Positions 25,707-34,098 of a DNA stretch of 64,000 bases are shown here, piece after piece. A program made the position numbers and the translations under genes. The stretch covers positions 62,001 through 126,000 of the forward strand of contig JAIXWG010000062.1 of assembly GCA_027482245.1 (NCBI GenBank), given 5' to 3'. Origin of the DNA: Acetobacteraceae bacterium (GTDB lineage Bacteria > Pseudomonadota > Alphaproteobacteria > Acetobacterales > Acetobacteraceae). The notes beneath the pieces are model-generated. The model was not told where the DNA came from and did not search any database. It was given only the letters and a program-made list of their open reading frames with translations. Every line of letters starts with the position of its first letter. Position 1 is the stretch's first letter.

Positions 25707-27068
25707 TCAGCCGCGCGCGAAGTTGCGCAACTCGCGCTCCGCCCAGGTCAGCGCCTGGTCGATCGTCTCACCGCCCTGCGCGACGCGGGCGACAAGCTTG
25801 GTGTTGATCGCCTGGTTGTACGCCTGCACCGCGATCTCCGCCGGCGCCGGGGCGAAGGCGATGGATTGCTGCGCCTGGTGGTGCGGCTTCAGCGGGTAGT
25901 TGTAGACCACGCCCGCCGGCGGGCCTTCCGTGCGCCAGATGTCGAAGTTCGACATGCTGCCGAAGGGCGGGATGTCGTAGCCGCTGCTGGTCGTGGTCTG
26001 CCGGTCCGCGCTGGTGCGGTCGGACAGGAATTCCAGCAGGGCCTTGGCCGGGCCCTTGTTCCGGCTGAAGGACCAGATGCCCCAGAAGTAGGGCAGATAC
26101 GGCGTGAAGCGGCCCGCGGGGCCGGCCGGCATCGGGAAGGTCCAGCATTTCTCCGCTACCGCCGGCGCGTCGCGCTTGGCGACCGCCCAGGTGGAGGGCG
26201 GGTTGAAGATCAGGGCGGACCGGCCGCTGATCAGCGCGCGGTTGTTGCTGGCATCGTCCCAGGCCCAGACATCGTTGGGCAGGAAGCGCGCCAGCCGCAC
26301 CAGGTATTCCAGCCCCGCGCGGACGCCGGGATCGCGGCGCACCGTGACCTGCCCGTTCTCATCGATGAACTTGGCGTTATGGCTGCGGAAGAAGGCGCCG
26401 ACCCAGTCCACCGCATCGGTGAAGCTGCCCATCGGCAGGCCGAAATGGAAGCCGGCGGCGGCGCATTTCTCGGCGGCTGTCAGGAAGGTGGCCCAGTTCC
26501 ATTGCTCCACGCCCGGGCCGGCGCGGTCCTCGGCGGGGTACATGGCACGGACATCGAGCCCGGCATGTTCCTGCAGCAGGTCGAAGCGCGCGAGCGAGGG
26601 CTTGTGCTGGGAGCCGGAGACGGCCGGGATGGCGCGCCATGCGCCCTCGCGCTTGGCCAGGTATTCGGCCGTCGGGTTGATCGGGCCGTACTTGCCGATC
26701 AGGCGGCCGACGATGTCGTCCACCGGTTCCAGCAGGCGGGCATGGGCGGAGGGCTCCCAGGTCGGGAAGCTCAGGATGTCATGGCCGCTGCGGGCCTGCG
26801 CCTGGGCGGCGATGGTCAGCAGGTTCTGGTTGCCGACGGAGGTGATGAAATCCACCTGCACGTCGACGCGGTTGTTGCGGCCCCATTCGGCGCAGAGCTC
26901 CCGCATGATGCCGTTGCCGGCGGGGACCCAGTGGTCCCAGAAGCCGCAGCGGAGCGTGGTCGTCGCCTGCGCGTGCACCGCGGGTGCGGTGAGTGCCGTG
27001 CCGCCGGCGATCGCGGCTGCCCCTGCACCGGCGCGCAGCATGTCGCGCCGGGTGATCCCCTGGTCCAT
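25707..27068 (-). CDS. ABC transporter extracellular substrate-binding protein (family 1)
   Basis: 453 residues from the ATG at 27068, which has AGGAGGA five or six bases upstream. The N-terminus carries a Tat-type leader: TRRDMLRAGAGAAAIAGGTALTAPAVHA. The mature part resembles family 1 solute-binding proteins (LRCGFWDHWVPAGNGIM, LSFPTWEPSAHARLLEPVDDIV, GRSALIFNPPSTWAVAKRD, FLSDRTSADRQ). It is the first gene of the ABC operon, so it should set substrate choice, likely a sugar or polyol; the precise ligand is not readable. It diverges from the DUF2382 gene across a repeat array. Confidence 0.92.
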   Translation of the reverse strand: MDQGITRRDMLRAGAGAAAIAGGTALTAPAVHAQATTTLRCGFWDHWVPAGNGIMRELCAEWGRNNRVDVQVDFITSVGNQNLLTIAAQAQARSGHDILSFPTWEPSAHARLLEPVDDIVGRLIGKYGPINPTAEYLAKREGAWRAIPAVSGSQHKPSLARFDLLQEHAGLDVRAMYPAEDRAGPGVEQWNWATFLTAAEKCAAAGFHFGLPMGSFTDAVDWVGAFFRSHNAKFIDENGQVTVRRDPGVRAGLEYLVRLARFLPNDVWAWDDASNNRALISGRSALIFNPPSTWAVAKRDAPAVAEKCWTFPMPAGPAGRFTPYLPYFWGIWSFSRNKGPAKALLEFLSDRTSADRQTTTSSGYDIPPFGSMSNFDIWRTEGPPAGVVYNYPLKPHHQAQQSIAFAPAPAEIAVQAYNQAINTKLVARVAQGGETIDQALTWAERELRNFARG

Positions 27069-27178
27069 CCGTTCCTCCTGCCCTGATGCGGCCGTTGAAC
27101 CGGCCTGCCTGGTTGCGGCGGGAAGGTTACGCACCGCGCGGCGGAACCCGCAAGCCCGCTTGGCAAGCGGTCACGGCG

Positions 27179-27247
27179 GGATGTTCGGCCCCGGATGGTC
27201 CCCACGGATGGTCGCCCGCGGATGCTCGGCCAAGGATGTTCCGCAGG
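27179..27247. repeat. Five GGATG repeats at 13-14 bp spacing in a divergent promoter
   Basis: GGATG occurs at 27179, 27193, 27206, 27220 and 27234, within units that follow GGATGNTCSSCCNN. The array lies between the divergent ABC receptor gene (start 27068) and the DUF2382 gene (start 27331), where the promoters must be. It could be an iteron-like operator or simply a short tandem duplication. Confidence 0.5.
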
Positions 27248-27330
27248 CCGCGCGGGAACGGCGCGGGGGCGGGTCCGTTGATGCATCCCGGCCCGCGACG
27301 CCGAACAAGGGTGCCGGGCAGGGAGGATGG

Positions 27331-28824
27331 ATGGACGAGCCCGAGGGCCTGCCCGGGCCGGCGCGCCTGGAGGCCGGCCAGGCCACGCGCCTGCCGCTGC
27401 TGGAGGAGGTGCCGGGGCTGGTGCGGCACCGTCGCGTCACCGGCCGCGTCCGCGTCTCCGTCGCGACCGAGGCCGAGCCCCGCCAGGTGACGTGGCAGCG
27501 CCTGGTGCGCCGGGCGGAGGTGGAGCGCGTGCCGATCGGGCAGGAGGTGGATGCCCCGCCGCCGACGCGGCAGGAGGGCGACGTGCTGATCATCCCCGTC
27601 GTCGAGGAACGCGTGACCGTCACGCGCCGCCTTGTGGTGACGGAGGAGTTGCGAATCCGGCTGCGGGAGCAGTCGGAGGACGAGACGACGACGCTGGAGC
27701 TGCTGCGGCAGACGGTGCGGGTGGACCGCATGCCCGCGCCGGATACCGACGACCACGCCATCAACGACGACCGCATCACGGGAGAGACCGCCATGGATCG
27801 CACCATCACCGCCATGTTCGACAGCCGCGCCGAAGCCGACCAGGCCGCGGATATGCTGCGCCAGATGGGGGCGCAGAACGTCCAGGTTCGCGCCGCTTCT
27901 GGCAGCGCCACCTCGGGCCCCTCGACGGAGGAGGATCGCGGCATCCTCGCCGCCATCGCCGATCTCTTCGTGCCGGATGACGACCGCCGCACCTATGGGG
28001 AAGGGCTGCGCCGCGGCCATGTCGTCGTCTCCGCGGAAGTCGCCGAAGGGCAGCTCGACCGCGCGATGGACATGCTGGAGGCCGGCGGCGCCGTCGATCT
28101 CGACACGCGGGAGGAGGAGTGGCGCGGCGCCGGCTGGCTCGGCGGGTCCGCCGCGGGTGCGGCTGGCAGCAGCCTGACGGGCACGACGCCGCTGAGCGGC
28201 GGCTTGGCGGCGCAGGCCGACACCTCCGGCGCGGCGGAGGATCCGCGGCGGCGCGGTGCCAATCTCGGCTCCGCGGAGGCCGGCATGGGCGCCGGTGGCG
28301 GCACGGGGATCGGGATGGGTGCCGGGATGGGCAGCACGACCGGCACGCCGACCAGCGCGGGCGCCATGGCGCGCACCGACCAGGACGGCAGCACCGGCAT
28401 GGCCACCCAGGCCGGCACCGGCGGCGAGGAGACGGTGAAGCTGGCGGAGGAGCGGCTGCGCGTCGGCAAGCGGGAAGCCCATGCGGGCCGCGTGCGCGTG
28501 CGCAGCTACGTCGTGGAGACACCGGTGGAGGAGCAGGTGCAGCTGCGCGAGGAACGCGTGCATGTGGAGCAGCGGCCGCTCGACCGCCCCGCCACGGCGG
28601 CGGAGGTCGGCCTGTTCCAGGACCGCACGATCGAGGCCGAGGAGACCGTCGAGGAAGCCGTCGTCGGCAAGGATGTGCGCGTGACGGGGGAGGTCGTCGT
28701 CAGCAAGGACGCGACCGAACGCACCGAGACCATCCGCGACACGGTGCGGCGGACCGAGGTGGATGTGGACCAGGACAGCGCGGCGAACGACCCGCTGCGG
28801 CGTCCCGGCCGCGGCGCGGCGTAG
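27331..28824 (+). CDS. Stress-associated protein with two DUF2382 (YsnF/AvaK) domains
   Basis: 497 residues; the ATG follows GGGAGG. The N-terminal DUF2382 domain (about 15-130) contains PLLEEVPGLVRHRRVTGRVRV and VERVPIGQEVD. A ferredoxin-like domain begins at MDRTITAMFDSRAEADQAADML (about 155-265), which resembles the usual N-terminus of a separate general-stress protein. A Gly/Ala/Thr/Met-rich linker follows (about 270-365), then a second DUF2382 domain with EERLRVGKREAHAGRVRV and EERVHVEQRPLDRPAT. It looks like an in-frame fusion of two neighbouring genes. Such proteins accompany stress adaptation, but the biochemical role is unknown. Confidence 0.85.
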   Translation: MDEPEGLPGPARLEAGQATRLPLLEEVPGLVRHRRVTGRVRVSVATEAEPRQVTWQRLVRRAEVERVPIGQEVDAPPPTRQEGDVLIIPVVEERVTVTRRLVVTEELRIRLREQSEDETTTLELLRQTVRVDRMPAPDTDDHAINDDRITGETAMDRTITAMFDSRAEADQAADMLRQMGAQNVQVRAASGSATSGPSTEEDRGILAAIADLFVPDDDRRTYGEGLRRGHVVVSAEVAEGQLDRAMDMLEAGGAVDLDTREEEWRGAGWLGGSAAGAAGSSLTGTTPLSGGLAAQADTSGAAEDPRRRGANLGSAEAGMGAGGGTGIGMGAGMGSTTGTPTSAGAMARTDQDGSTGMATQAGTGGEETVKLAEERLRVGKREAHAGRVRVRSYVVETPVEEQVQLREERVHVEQRPLDRPATAAEVGLFQDRTIEAEETVEEAVVGKDVRVTGEVVVSKDATERTETIRDTVRRTEVDVDQDSAANDPLRRPGRGAA

Positions 28825-28855
28825 GTGGCAGGCCGCAGAGGGGCGTAACCCGCCT

Positions 28856-29749
28856 CTACACCGCGAAGCCGACGCTGCCCGTCGCCTCGACCTCATAGCC
28901 ACCCAGGCGCGCGGCGCGGTCCCGGAAGGCCGCGCCGCGGGCGAAGTCCATCAGGCGCTGCAGCGGCGGGTCGAACCAGTCGCGCGGCCGCGCCACCAGG
29001 TCGAAGCGCTCCCGCACCAGGGGCATGAAATGGAGGCCGCGGGCCGCGGCCTCCGCCCGGATGCCGAAGCCGGCGGCGGCGCGGCCCTCCGCGACGGCGG
29101 CGGCGACCTCGTCCTCGGTCGCCGAAGGCGCGGGCAGGAACTTCAGCGCATCCAGGCGAAGCCCCGCCTCGCTCAGCAGGTGGACCAGCAGCAGGTGGCT
29201 GCCGGCGCGGGCCTGGCGGCCGGCGACGGTGATGCCGGGGCGCGCGAGATCGGCCACGGTGGCCAGGCCCTCCGGATTGCCGGCGGGCAGGATCAGGCCC
29301 TGTTCCCGCCAGGCCCAGACCAGGCCCACGACGGAATCGCCTGGCACCTCGGCCCGCGTCGCCGTTTCGTTGAACCCGCCGGTGTCGGGGTCCGGCACGT
29401 GCACGGCCGCCGCAGAGGCCTGGCGCGCGGCCAGCGCCATCAGCCCGTCCAGGCTGCCGCCCGCCCGCAGCGCCAGCCCGCAGCCGGATTGCCGCACCGC
29501 CCAGTCCAGCAGCGGGTCGTGGCTGCCGGCCAGGATGGGGGGCGGAGCGATGCGGTGCTCCGGCGCCTCCGCCTGGCGGCCGAGCCAGAGGCTGAGCGCG
29601 GTGCGGGGGAAGAGCCACTTGCCGCCGACCTGCGCCGCCGGCAGGCGATGCTGGCGGGCCAGGTCGTAGAGCGCACGCTCCGACAGCCGCAGCCAGGCGG
29701 CGGCTTCCCTGAGCGTCATGATCTCGGGCGGGGAGGGTCGGGAGGACAT
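28856..29749 (-). CDS. One-component regulator: excisionase-type HTH plus PBP-like domain
   Basis: 297 residues. The N-terminus is a helix_17/MerR-like winged helix (IMTLREAAAWLRLSERALYDLARQHRLPAAQVGGKWLFPRTAL, about 10-55). The remainder is a periplasmic-binding-protein-like domain (about 65-290) with LAGSHDPLLDWAVRQS and RAGSHLLLVHLLSEAG, like the PF12727 domain known from molybdate-linked regulators and MoeA fusions. There is no signal peptide, so it is a cytosolic sensor. It diverges from tupBCA and probably senses molybdate or tungstate oxyanion or cofactor to control them. Confidence 0.85.
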   Translation of the reverse strand: MSSRPSPPEIMTLREAAAWLRLSERALYDLARQHRLPAAQVGGKWLFPRTALSLWLGRQAEAPEHRIAPPPILAGSHDPLLDWAVRQSGCGLALRAGGSLDGLMALAARQASAAAVHVPDPDTGGFNETATRAEVPGDSVVGLVWAWREQGLILPAGNPEGLATVADLARPGITVAGRQARAGSHLLLVHLLSEAGLRLDALKFLPAPSATEDEVAAAVAEGRAAAGFGIRAEAAARGLHFMPLVRERFDLVARPRDWFDPPLQRLMDFARGAAFRDRAARLGGYEVEATGSVGFAV

Positions 29750-29750
29750 C

Positions 29751-29780
29751 GACAGATTCCGGCAGATGCAGGCAGATGAT
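29751..29780. promoter_or_regulatory. Three tandem 10-bp repeats, candidate operator
   Basis: GACAGATTCC, GGCAGATGCA and GGCAGATGAT follow one another at exactly one helical turn, starting one base upstream of the regulator start codon at 29749. A further CCAGATGCC lies at 29815-29823. Helix_17/excisionase-type domains often bind tandem direct repeats, so this is a plausible autoregulatory site that also controls tupB. Confidence 0.55.
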
Positions 29781-29842
29781 ATTCCACTAGCGTAGCGTCC
29801 CGCGATGGACGCCGCCAGATGCCGGCCCTACCTGGGGGCGGC

Positions 29843-30547
29843 ATGCAGGATATCGGCACCGCCTTCTCGCTCGCCTTCGGGCTGATCCTGTCGGGGGATG
29901 ACGGGCTGGCGCGGATCGTCGGCCTGTCGCTGCGCGTGTCGCTGACGGCGGTCGCCATCGCGGCGCTGGTGGGGCTGCCGCTGGGGGCGCTGCTGGCCGT
30001 GGCGCGCTTCCCGGGGCGGCAGGCGCTGGTGGTGGCGCTGAACGCGCTGATGGGGCTGCCGCCGGTGGTGGCGGGGCTGCTGATCTACCTGGCGCTCTCC
30101 CGCAGCGGGCCCTTCGGCGGCCTCGGCCTGCTGTTCACGCCCACCGCGATGGTGATCGCGCAGGCGGTGCTGATCGCCCCGATCCTGGCCGCGCTGAGCC
30201 GCCAGGTGCTGGAGGCGATGTGGGAGGAATACGCGGAGCAACTGCGGAGCTTCGGCGCCGGCGGCTGGCGGGCCGTGCCGACGCTGCTCTGGGACGGCCG
30301 CTTCCTGCTGCTGACGGTGCTGCTGGCGGGCTTCGGGCGGGCCAGCGCCGAGGTCGGCGCCGTGATGATGGTGGGCGGCAACATCGAGGGATTCACCCGC
30401 GTGATGACCACGGCCATCGCGCTCGAGACCTCGAAGGGCGACCTGCCGCTGGCCCTGGCGCTCGGCGTGGTGCTGATGGCGATCGTGCTCGGCGTGAACG
30501 CGGCCGCGCAGGCGCTGCGCGGCTGGGCGGCGAGGCACGGCGCGTGA
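29843..30547 (+). CDS. tupB: Tungstate-type ABC transporter permease TupB
   Basis: 234 residues from the ATG at 29843 with GGGGGCGG upstream; an ATG at 29819 is possible. Five or six spans. Features of the single-permease TupB group are LARIVGLSLRVSLTAVAIAALVGLPLGALLAVARF, LMGLPPVVAGLLIYLALSRSGPFG and the EAA-like loop EEYAEQLRSFGAGGWRAV. TupABC imports tungstate with very high affinity for tungsten or molybdenum enzymes. Its TGA overlaps the GTG of tupC. Confidence 0.9.
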   Translation: MQDIGTAFSLAFGLILSGDDGLARIVGLSLRVSLTAVAIAALVGLPLGALLAVARFPGRQALVVALNALMGLPPVVAGLLIYLALSRSGPFGGLGLLFTPTAMVIAQAVLIAPILAALSRQVLEAMWEEYAEQLRSFGAGGWRAVPTLLWDGRFLLLTVLLAGFGRASAEVGAVMMVGGNIEGFTRVMTTAIALETSKGDLPLALALGVVLMAIVLGVNAAAQALRGWAARHGA

Positions 30548-31236
30548 CGATCCTGCCGATGCGGGCGGAGGGGCTGCGCTTCGCGGCCGGGGGCGTCGAG
30601 ATCCTGCGCGGCGTGGACCTGACGCTGGGCGCCGGCGGGCCGACGATGGTGATCGGGCCGAACGGCGCGGGGAAGTCCGTGCTGCTGCGGCTGCTGCACG
30701 GGCTGCTGGCGCCCGGCGCGGGCGTGGTGCGCTGGGCGGCCGGGGATGCGCGCCGGCGCCAGGCCATGGTGTTCCAGCGGCCGGTGATGCTGCGGCGATC
30801 CGTCCGCGCCAACGCCGAATACCCGCTGCGGCTCGCGGGGCTCGATCCCGCCCGCGCCCTGCCGGCGCTGGAGCGTGTGGGGCTGGCGGCGCTGGCCGAT
30901 CGCCCCGCGCGGAAACTCTCGGGCGGGGAACAGCAGCGGCTCGCCCTGGCGCGGGCCTGGGCGATGGCGCCGGAGGTGCTGTTCCTGGACGAGCCGACGG
31001 CGAGCCTCGACCCCGCGGCGACGCGGCAGGTGGAGGCGATCGTCGCCGCCATCGCGGCGCAGGGCACGAAGGTGGTGATGACGACGCATGACCTCGGCCA
31101 GGCCAGGCGCCTGGCGGAGGAGGTGGTGCTGGTGATCGCGGGCCGCGTGAACGCGGTGGGACGCGCGCCGGGCTTCTTCGAACGGCCGCCGACCGGGGAG
31201 GCCGCGGCCTTCCTGCGCGGCGACCTGCTGTGGTGA
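30544..31236 (+). CDS. tupC: Tungstate-type ABC transporter ATP-binding protein TupC
   Basis: 230 residues from the GTG overlapping the tupB stop; upstream codons in this frame are antisense-like and rejected. Walker A is GPNGAGKSVLLRLL, the signature LSGGEQQRLALARAWAM, Walker B VLFLDEPTASLDPAAT, and the H-loop is MTTHDLGQARRLAEEV. It is short, with no TOBE domain, as usual in TupC. It energises import through TupB. The tupA ATG follows 14 bp after the stop, behind a GGGGAGA Shine-Dalgarno. Confidence 0.92.
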   Translation: MTILPMRAEGLRFAAGGVEILRGVDLTLGAGGPTMVIGPNGAGKSVLLRLLHGLLAPGAGVVRWAAGDARRRQAMVFQRPVMLRRSVRANAEYPLRLAGLDPARALPALERVGLAALADRPARKLSGGEQQRLALARAWAMAPEVLFLDEPTASLDPAATRQVEAIVAAIAAQGTKVVMTTHDLGQARRLAEEVVLVIAGRVNAVGRAPGFFERPPTGEAAAFLRGDLLW

Positions 31237-31250
31237 ACGAGGGGAGACGA

Positions 31251-32078
31251 ATGATGCTGCGCAGGCTGTTCCTGGGGCTGGGGCTGGCTGTCGCGACGAT
31301 GCTGCCGGTGGTGGCGCAGACGACCTCCATCACGGTGTCCTCCACGACATCCACCGAGCAGTCCGGGCTCTTCGGCCACATCCTGCCGATCTTCACGCAA
31401 TCCACGGGGATCGCGGTGCGCGTGGTGGCGCTCGGCACCGGGCAGGCGCTGGATGTGGGGCGGCGGGGCGATGCGGATGTCGTCTTCGTGCATGACCGGG
31501 ACGCGGAGGAGCGCTTCGTGGCGGAGGGCTTCGGCGGGCCTCGGCGCGCGGTGATGTTCAACGACTTCGTCATCGTGGGGCCGGCCAGCGACCCCGCCCG
31601 CGTCAACGGCCTGCGCGACAGCGTGGAGGCGCTGCGACGCATCGCCGCCGCGCGGTCCCCCTTCATCAGCCGCGGCGACCGCAGCGGCACCCATGCGGCG
31701 GAACTTCGCCTGTGGCAGCAGGCGGGAATCGATCCCGCCTCGGGCCGCGGCGCCTGGTACCGGGAGGTCGGCCAGGGCATGGGACCGGCGCTGAACACGG
31801 CGGCCGCGCAGAACGCCTATGTGCTGGCGGATCGCGGCACCTGGCTGGCCTTCCGCAACCGGCAGGAGCTGCGCATCGTGACGGAGGGCGATGAGCGGCT
31901 GTTCAACCAGTATGGCGTCATGCTGGTGAACCCGCAGCGCCACCCGCATGTGAAGGCGGCGGCCGGGCAGCGCTTCATCGACTGGCTCGTCTCGCCCGCC
32001 GGGCAGGACGCGATCGCGGGCTATCGCATCAACGGCGAGCCGTTGTTCTTCCCCAACGCCAACCGGCCCGGCGCGTGA
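31251..32078 (+). CDS. tupA: Tungstate-type ABC transporter substrate-binding protein TupA
   Basis: 275 residues from the first of two ATGs after GAGGGGAGA. The signal peptide is MMLRRLFLGLGLAVATMLPVVAQ. The mature start SITVSSTTSTEQSGLFGHILP contains the TTST oxyanion loop typical of TupA, followed by VVALGTGQALDVGRRGDADVVFVHDR, VMFNDFVIVGP and FISRGDRSGTHAAEL, all hallmarks of TupA tungstate receptors. It should act in the periplasm. The ModA-like gene follows after one base. Confidence 0.93.
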   Translation: MMLRRLFLGLGLAVATMLPVVAQTTSITVSSTTSTEQSGLFGHILPIFTQSTGIAVRVVALGTGQALDVGRRGDADVVFVHDRDAEERFVAEGFGGPRRAVMFNDFVIVGPASDPARVNGLRDSVEALRRIAAARSPFISRGDRSGTHAAELRLWQQAGIDPASGRGAWYREVGQGMGPALNTAAAQNAYVLADRGTWLAFRNRQELRIVTEGDERLFNQYGVMLVNPQRHPHVKAAAGQRFIDWLVSPAGQDAIAGYRINGEPLFFPNANRPGA

Positions 32079-32079
32079 G

Positions 32080-32877
32080 ATGCGCGCGCTGCTGGCGGCG
32101 CTGGCCATGATGGCGGGCACGGCGCAGGCGGAGGAGGTTCGGCTGCATGCCGCGGGATCGCTGCGCGCCGCGCTGACGGAGGTCGCGAGCGCCTTCCAGG
32201 CGGCGGGCGGCGGGACGGTGCGCGGCACTTTCGGGCCGTCCGGCCTGCTGCGGGAACGCATCGCGGGGGGCGAGGCGACGGATGTCTTCGCCGCCGCCAA
32301 CATGGAGCACCCGCAGGCGCTGGCCACGGCGCGGGGGCGCGACGTGGTGCTGTTTGCCCGCAACCGGCTCTGCGCCCTGGTCGGGCGCGACGTGGCGGTG
32401 GACAGCGACACGCTGCTGGCGCGGATGCTGTCGCCGGAGGTGAAGATCGGCACCTCCACGCCACGCGCCGATCCCGCCGGCGACTATGCCTTCGCTTCCT
32501 TCGCGCGGGCGGAGGCGCTGCGCCCCGGCGCGCGGGCGGCGCTGGAGGCGAAGGCGCTGACGCTGACCGGCGGCGCCGCCAGCGCGCCGCCGCCCGCGGG
32601 CATCGATGGCTATGCCTGGCATGTGGCGGAGGGACGCGCCGACATCTTCCTGACCTATTGCACCAACGCCGCCGTCGCGGTGCGCCAGGTGCCGGGCGGG
32701 CGCGTGGTGGCGCTGCCCGACGCGCTGTCCGTCGCTGCCGATTACGGAATGGTCGTGCTAGGGGATGGGGCGGCGGCCTACCGGCTCGGCCTGTTCATCC
32801 TCTCCCCCGCGGGGCAGGCGGTGCTGGCGCGGCATGGGTTCGAGGCGCCGACCCTGCCACGGGAGCCGCTTCCCTGA
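32080..32877 (+). CDS. modA: ModA-like molybdate-binding periplasmic protein (orphan)
   Basis: 265 residues with a short signal (MRALLAALAMMAGTAQA). The mature region has ModA blocks: EEVRLHAAGSLRAALTEVASAF, FGPSGLLRERIAGGEATDVFAAANMEHP, LFARNRLCALVG and KIGTSTPRADPAGDYAFASF. Molybdate receptors of this type bind MoO4 or WO4 through Ser and backbone amides of the AAGSL and GPSG loops. No modB or modC follows; the next genes belong to a FecB/FecCD-type system. It may therefore deliver to TupBC. It overlaps the next gene by one base. Confidence 0.85.
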   Translation: MRALLAALAMMAGTAQAEEVRLHAAGSLRAALTEVASAFQAAGGGTVRGTFGPSGLLRERIAGGEATDVFAAANMEHPQALATARGRDVVLFARNRLCALVGRDVAVDSDTLLARMLSPEVKIGTSTPRADPAGDYAFASFARAEALRPGARAALEAKALTLTGGAASAPPPAGIDGYAWHVAEGRADIFLTYCTNAAVAVRQVPGGRVVALPDALSVAADYGMVVLGDGAAAYRLGLFILSPAGQAVLARHGFEAPTLPREPLP

Positions 32878-33911
32878 TGACACGCCGCCGCGCGCTGCTC
32901 GCCACGCCCTTCCTCCTCACGGCCCCGCCCGTGGCGGCGCGGGAGGTGGCGGATGCGACGGGGCGGCGGATCGCGCTGCCTGCGCGCGTGGCACGGGTGT
33001 TCCCCGCGGGGCCGCCGGCGGCGATCCTGGTCTACACGGTGGCGCCGGACCTGCTGGCGGGCTGGCCGGCGCGGCCGCCCCGGCCACATGAGGCGGCGTT
33101 CATGGACCCCGCCGCGGCGGCGCTGCCGGAGGTCGGCCGGCTGACCGGGCGGGACAACACCGCGAACCTGGAAGCCGTGCTGGCCGCGCGGCCGGACCTG
33201 GTGCTGGACTACGGGTCGGTGGCACCGGTCTTCGTGCAGCTGGCGGAACGCGTGCAGGCCCAGACCGGCCTGCCCACGCTGCTGCTGGACGGGTCGCTCG
33301 CGAAAATTCCCGAGACCTACGAGATGCTGGGCGCCATGCTGGACCGGCGCCCCGATGCCGCGCGCCGCGCCGCCGAGGCGTCGCGCATCCTGGCGGAGGC
33401 GCGGGAGGCCTCCGCCCTGCTCGCCCGGCGCGGGCGGCCGCGCGTCTTCTACGCCCGCGGGCCGCGCGGGACGGAGACGGCTTTGCGCGGGTCCATCAAT
33501 GCCGAGATCATCGAATTCGCCGGCGCCGAGAATGTCGCCGCCGGCCCGCCCGGCGCGCGGGGCCTGGCGCAGGTCAGCGTCGAGCAGGTGCTGGCCTGGG
33601 ACCCGGACTATGTCATGTCCCTCGACCCGGCTTTCATCGCCATGGCGCGGCAGGACCCGCTGTGGCGGAGCCTGCGGGCGGTGCGGCAGGGGCGCCTGGT
33701 GCAGGTGCCGAACACGCCCTTCGGCTGGGTCGATTTCCCGCCGGCGGTGAACCGGCTGCTCGGCCTGGTGTGGCTGCCGATCCTGTTCGGCCTGGCGCCG
33801 CCCGACGGGCTGGAGGATCGCGTCGCGGCCTTCCATCGGTTGTTCTACCACCGGGACCCGGACCGGGCGCTGCTGAGGGCGATGCTGGCGCCGGCGATGG
33901 GGCGGGGATGA
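32877..33911 (+). CDS. FecB/BtuF-like ABC transporter substrate-binding protein (MolA-like?)
   Basis: 344 residues; the ATG shares one base with the modA stop. The leader is MTRRRALLATPFLLTAPPVAA. The mature protein is a type III (two-lobe, helix-linked) binding protein with RIALPARVARVFPAGPPAAILV, NLEAVLAARPDLVLDYG, NVAAGPPGARGLAQVSVEQVLAWDPD and the ending PFGWVDFPPAVNRLLGLVWL. This family binds siderophores, haem, cobalamin or, in the MolA branch, molybdate and tungstate. The oxyanion context favours the MolA possibility, but siderophore or cobalamin uptake is not excluded. Confidence 0.85.
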   Translation: MTRRRALLATPFLLTAPPVAAREVADATGRRIALPARVARVFPAGPPAAILVYTVAPDLLAGWPARPPRPHEAAFMDPAAAALPEVGRLTGRDNTANLEAVLAARPDLVLDYGSVAPVFVQLAERVQAQTGLPTLLLDGSLAKIPETYEMLGAMLDRRPDAARRAAEASRILAEAREASALLARRGRPRVFYARGPRGTETALRGSINAEIIEFAGAENVAAGPPGARGLAQVSVEQVLAWDPDYVMSLDPAFIAMARQDPLWRSLRAVRQGRLVQVPNTPFGWVDFPPAVNRLLGLVWLPILFGLAPPDGLEDRVAAFHRLFYHRDPDRALLRAMLAPAMGRG

Positions 33912-33925
33912 GGGGGTGGAACAAG

Positions 33926-34073
33926 CCCTCTCCCCCCTTGGGGGGAGAGGGTTGGGTGAGGGGGGTGCGCTGGGTGCATGCAGCCGCGACGAGCATCCCC
34001 CCCTCACCCGCTCCGGCTAGGGCGCTGCGCGCCCAAGCCTGCGCGACCCTCTCCCCCCTGTGGGGGGAGAGGG
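33926..34073. repeat. 148-bp multi-hairpin repeat inserted within the transporter operon
   Basis: The element begins and ends with near-identical perfect 12-bp hairpins CCCTCTCCCCCC/GGGGGGAGAGGG (33926-33951 with loop TT; 34047-34073 with loop TGT). Between them GGGTGAGGGGGGTGC (33954-33968) can pair with the complementary GCATCCCCCCCTCACCC near 33993-34010. It looks like the miniature hairpin repeats common in GC-rich proteobacteria and lies between the FecB-like and FecCD-like genes. Confidence 0.7.
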
Positions 34074-34098
34074 TGAGCCGCCGGGCGATGGTGGCGGC

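Noticed and set aside
28837..28857. AGAGG...CCTCT hairpin between DUF2382 and the oxyanion regulator as a terminator
   Set aside because: Only five continuous base pairs and no T-run.
30220..30543. Upstream extension of the TupC frame giving a 338-residue protein
   Set aside because: The extra residues are an out-of-frame shadow of tupB; the GTG overlapping the tupB stop restores normal TupC length.
33926..34073. CRISPR-like array, because similar blocks repeat
   Set aside because: Only two hairpin units with no regular spacers; it fits a miniature hairpin repeat.
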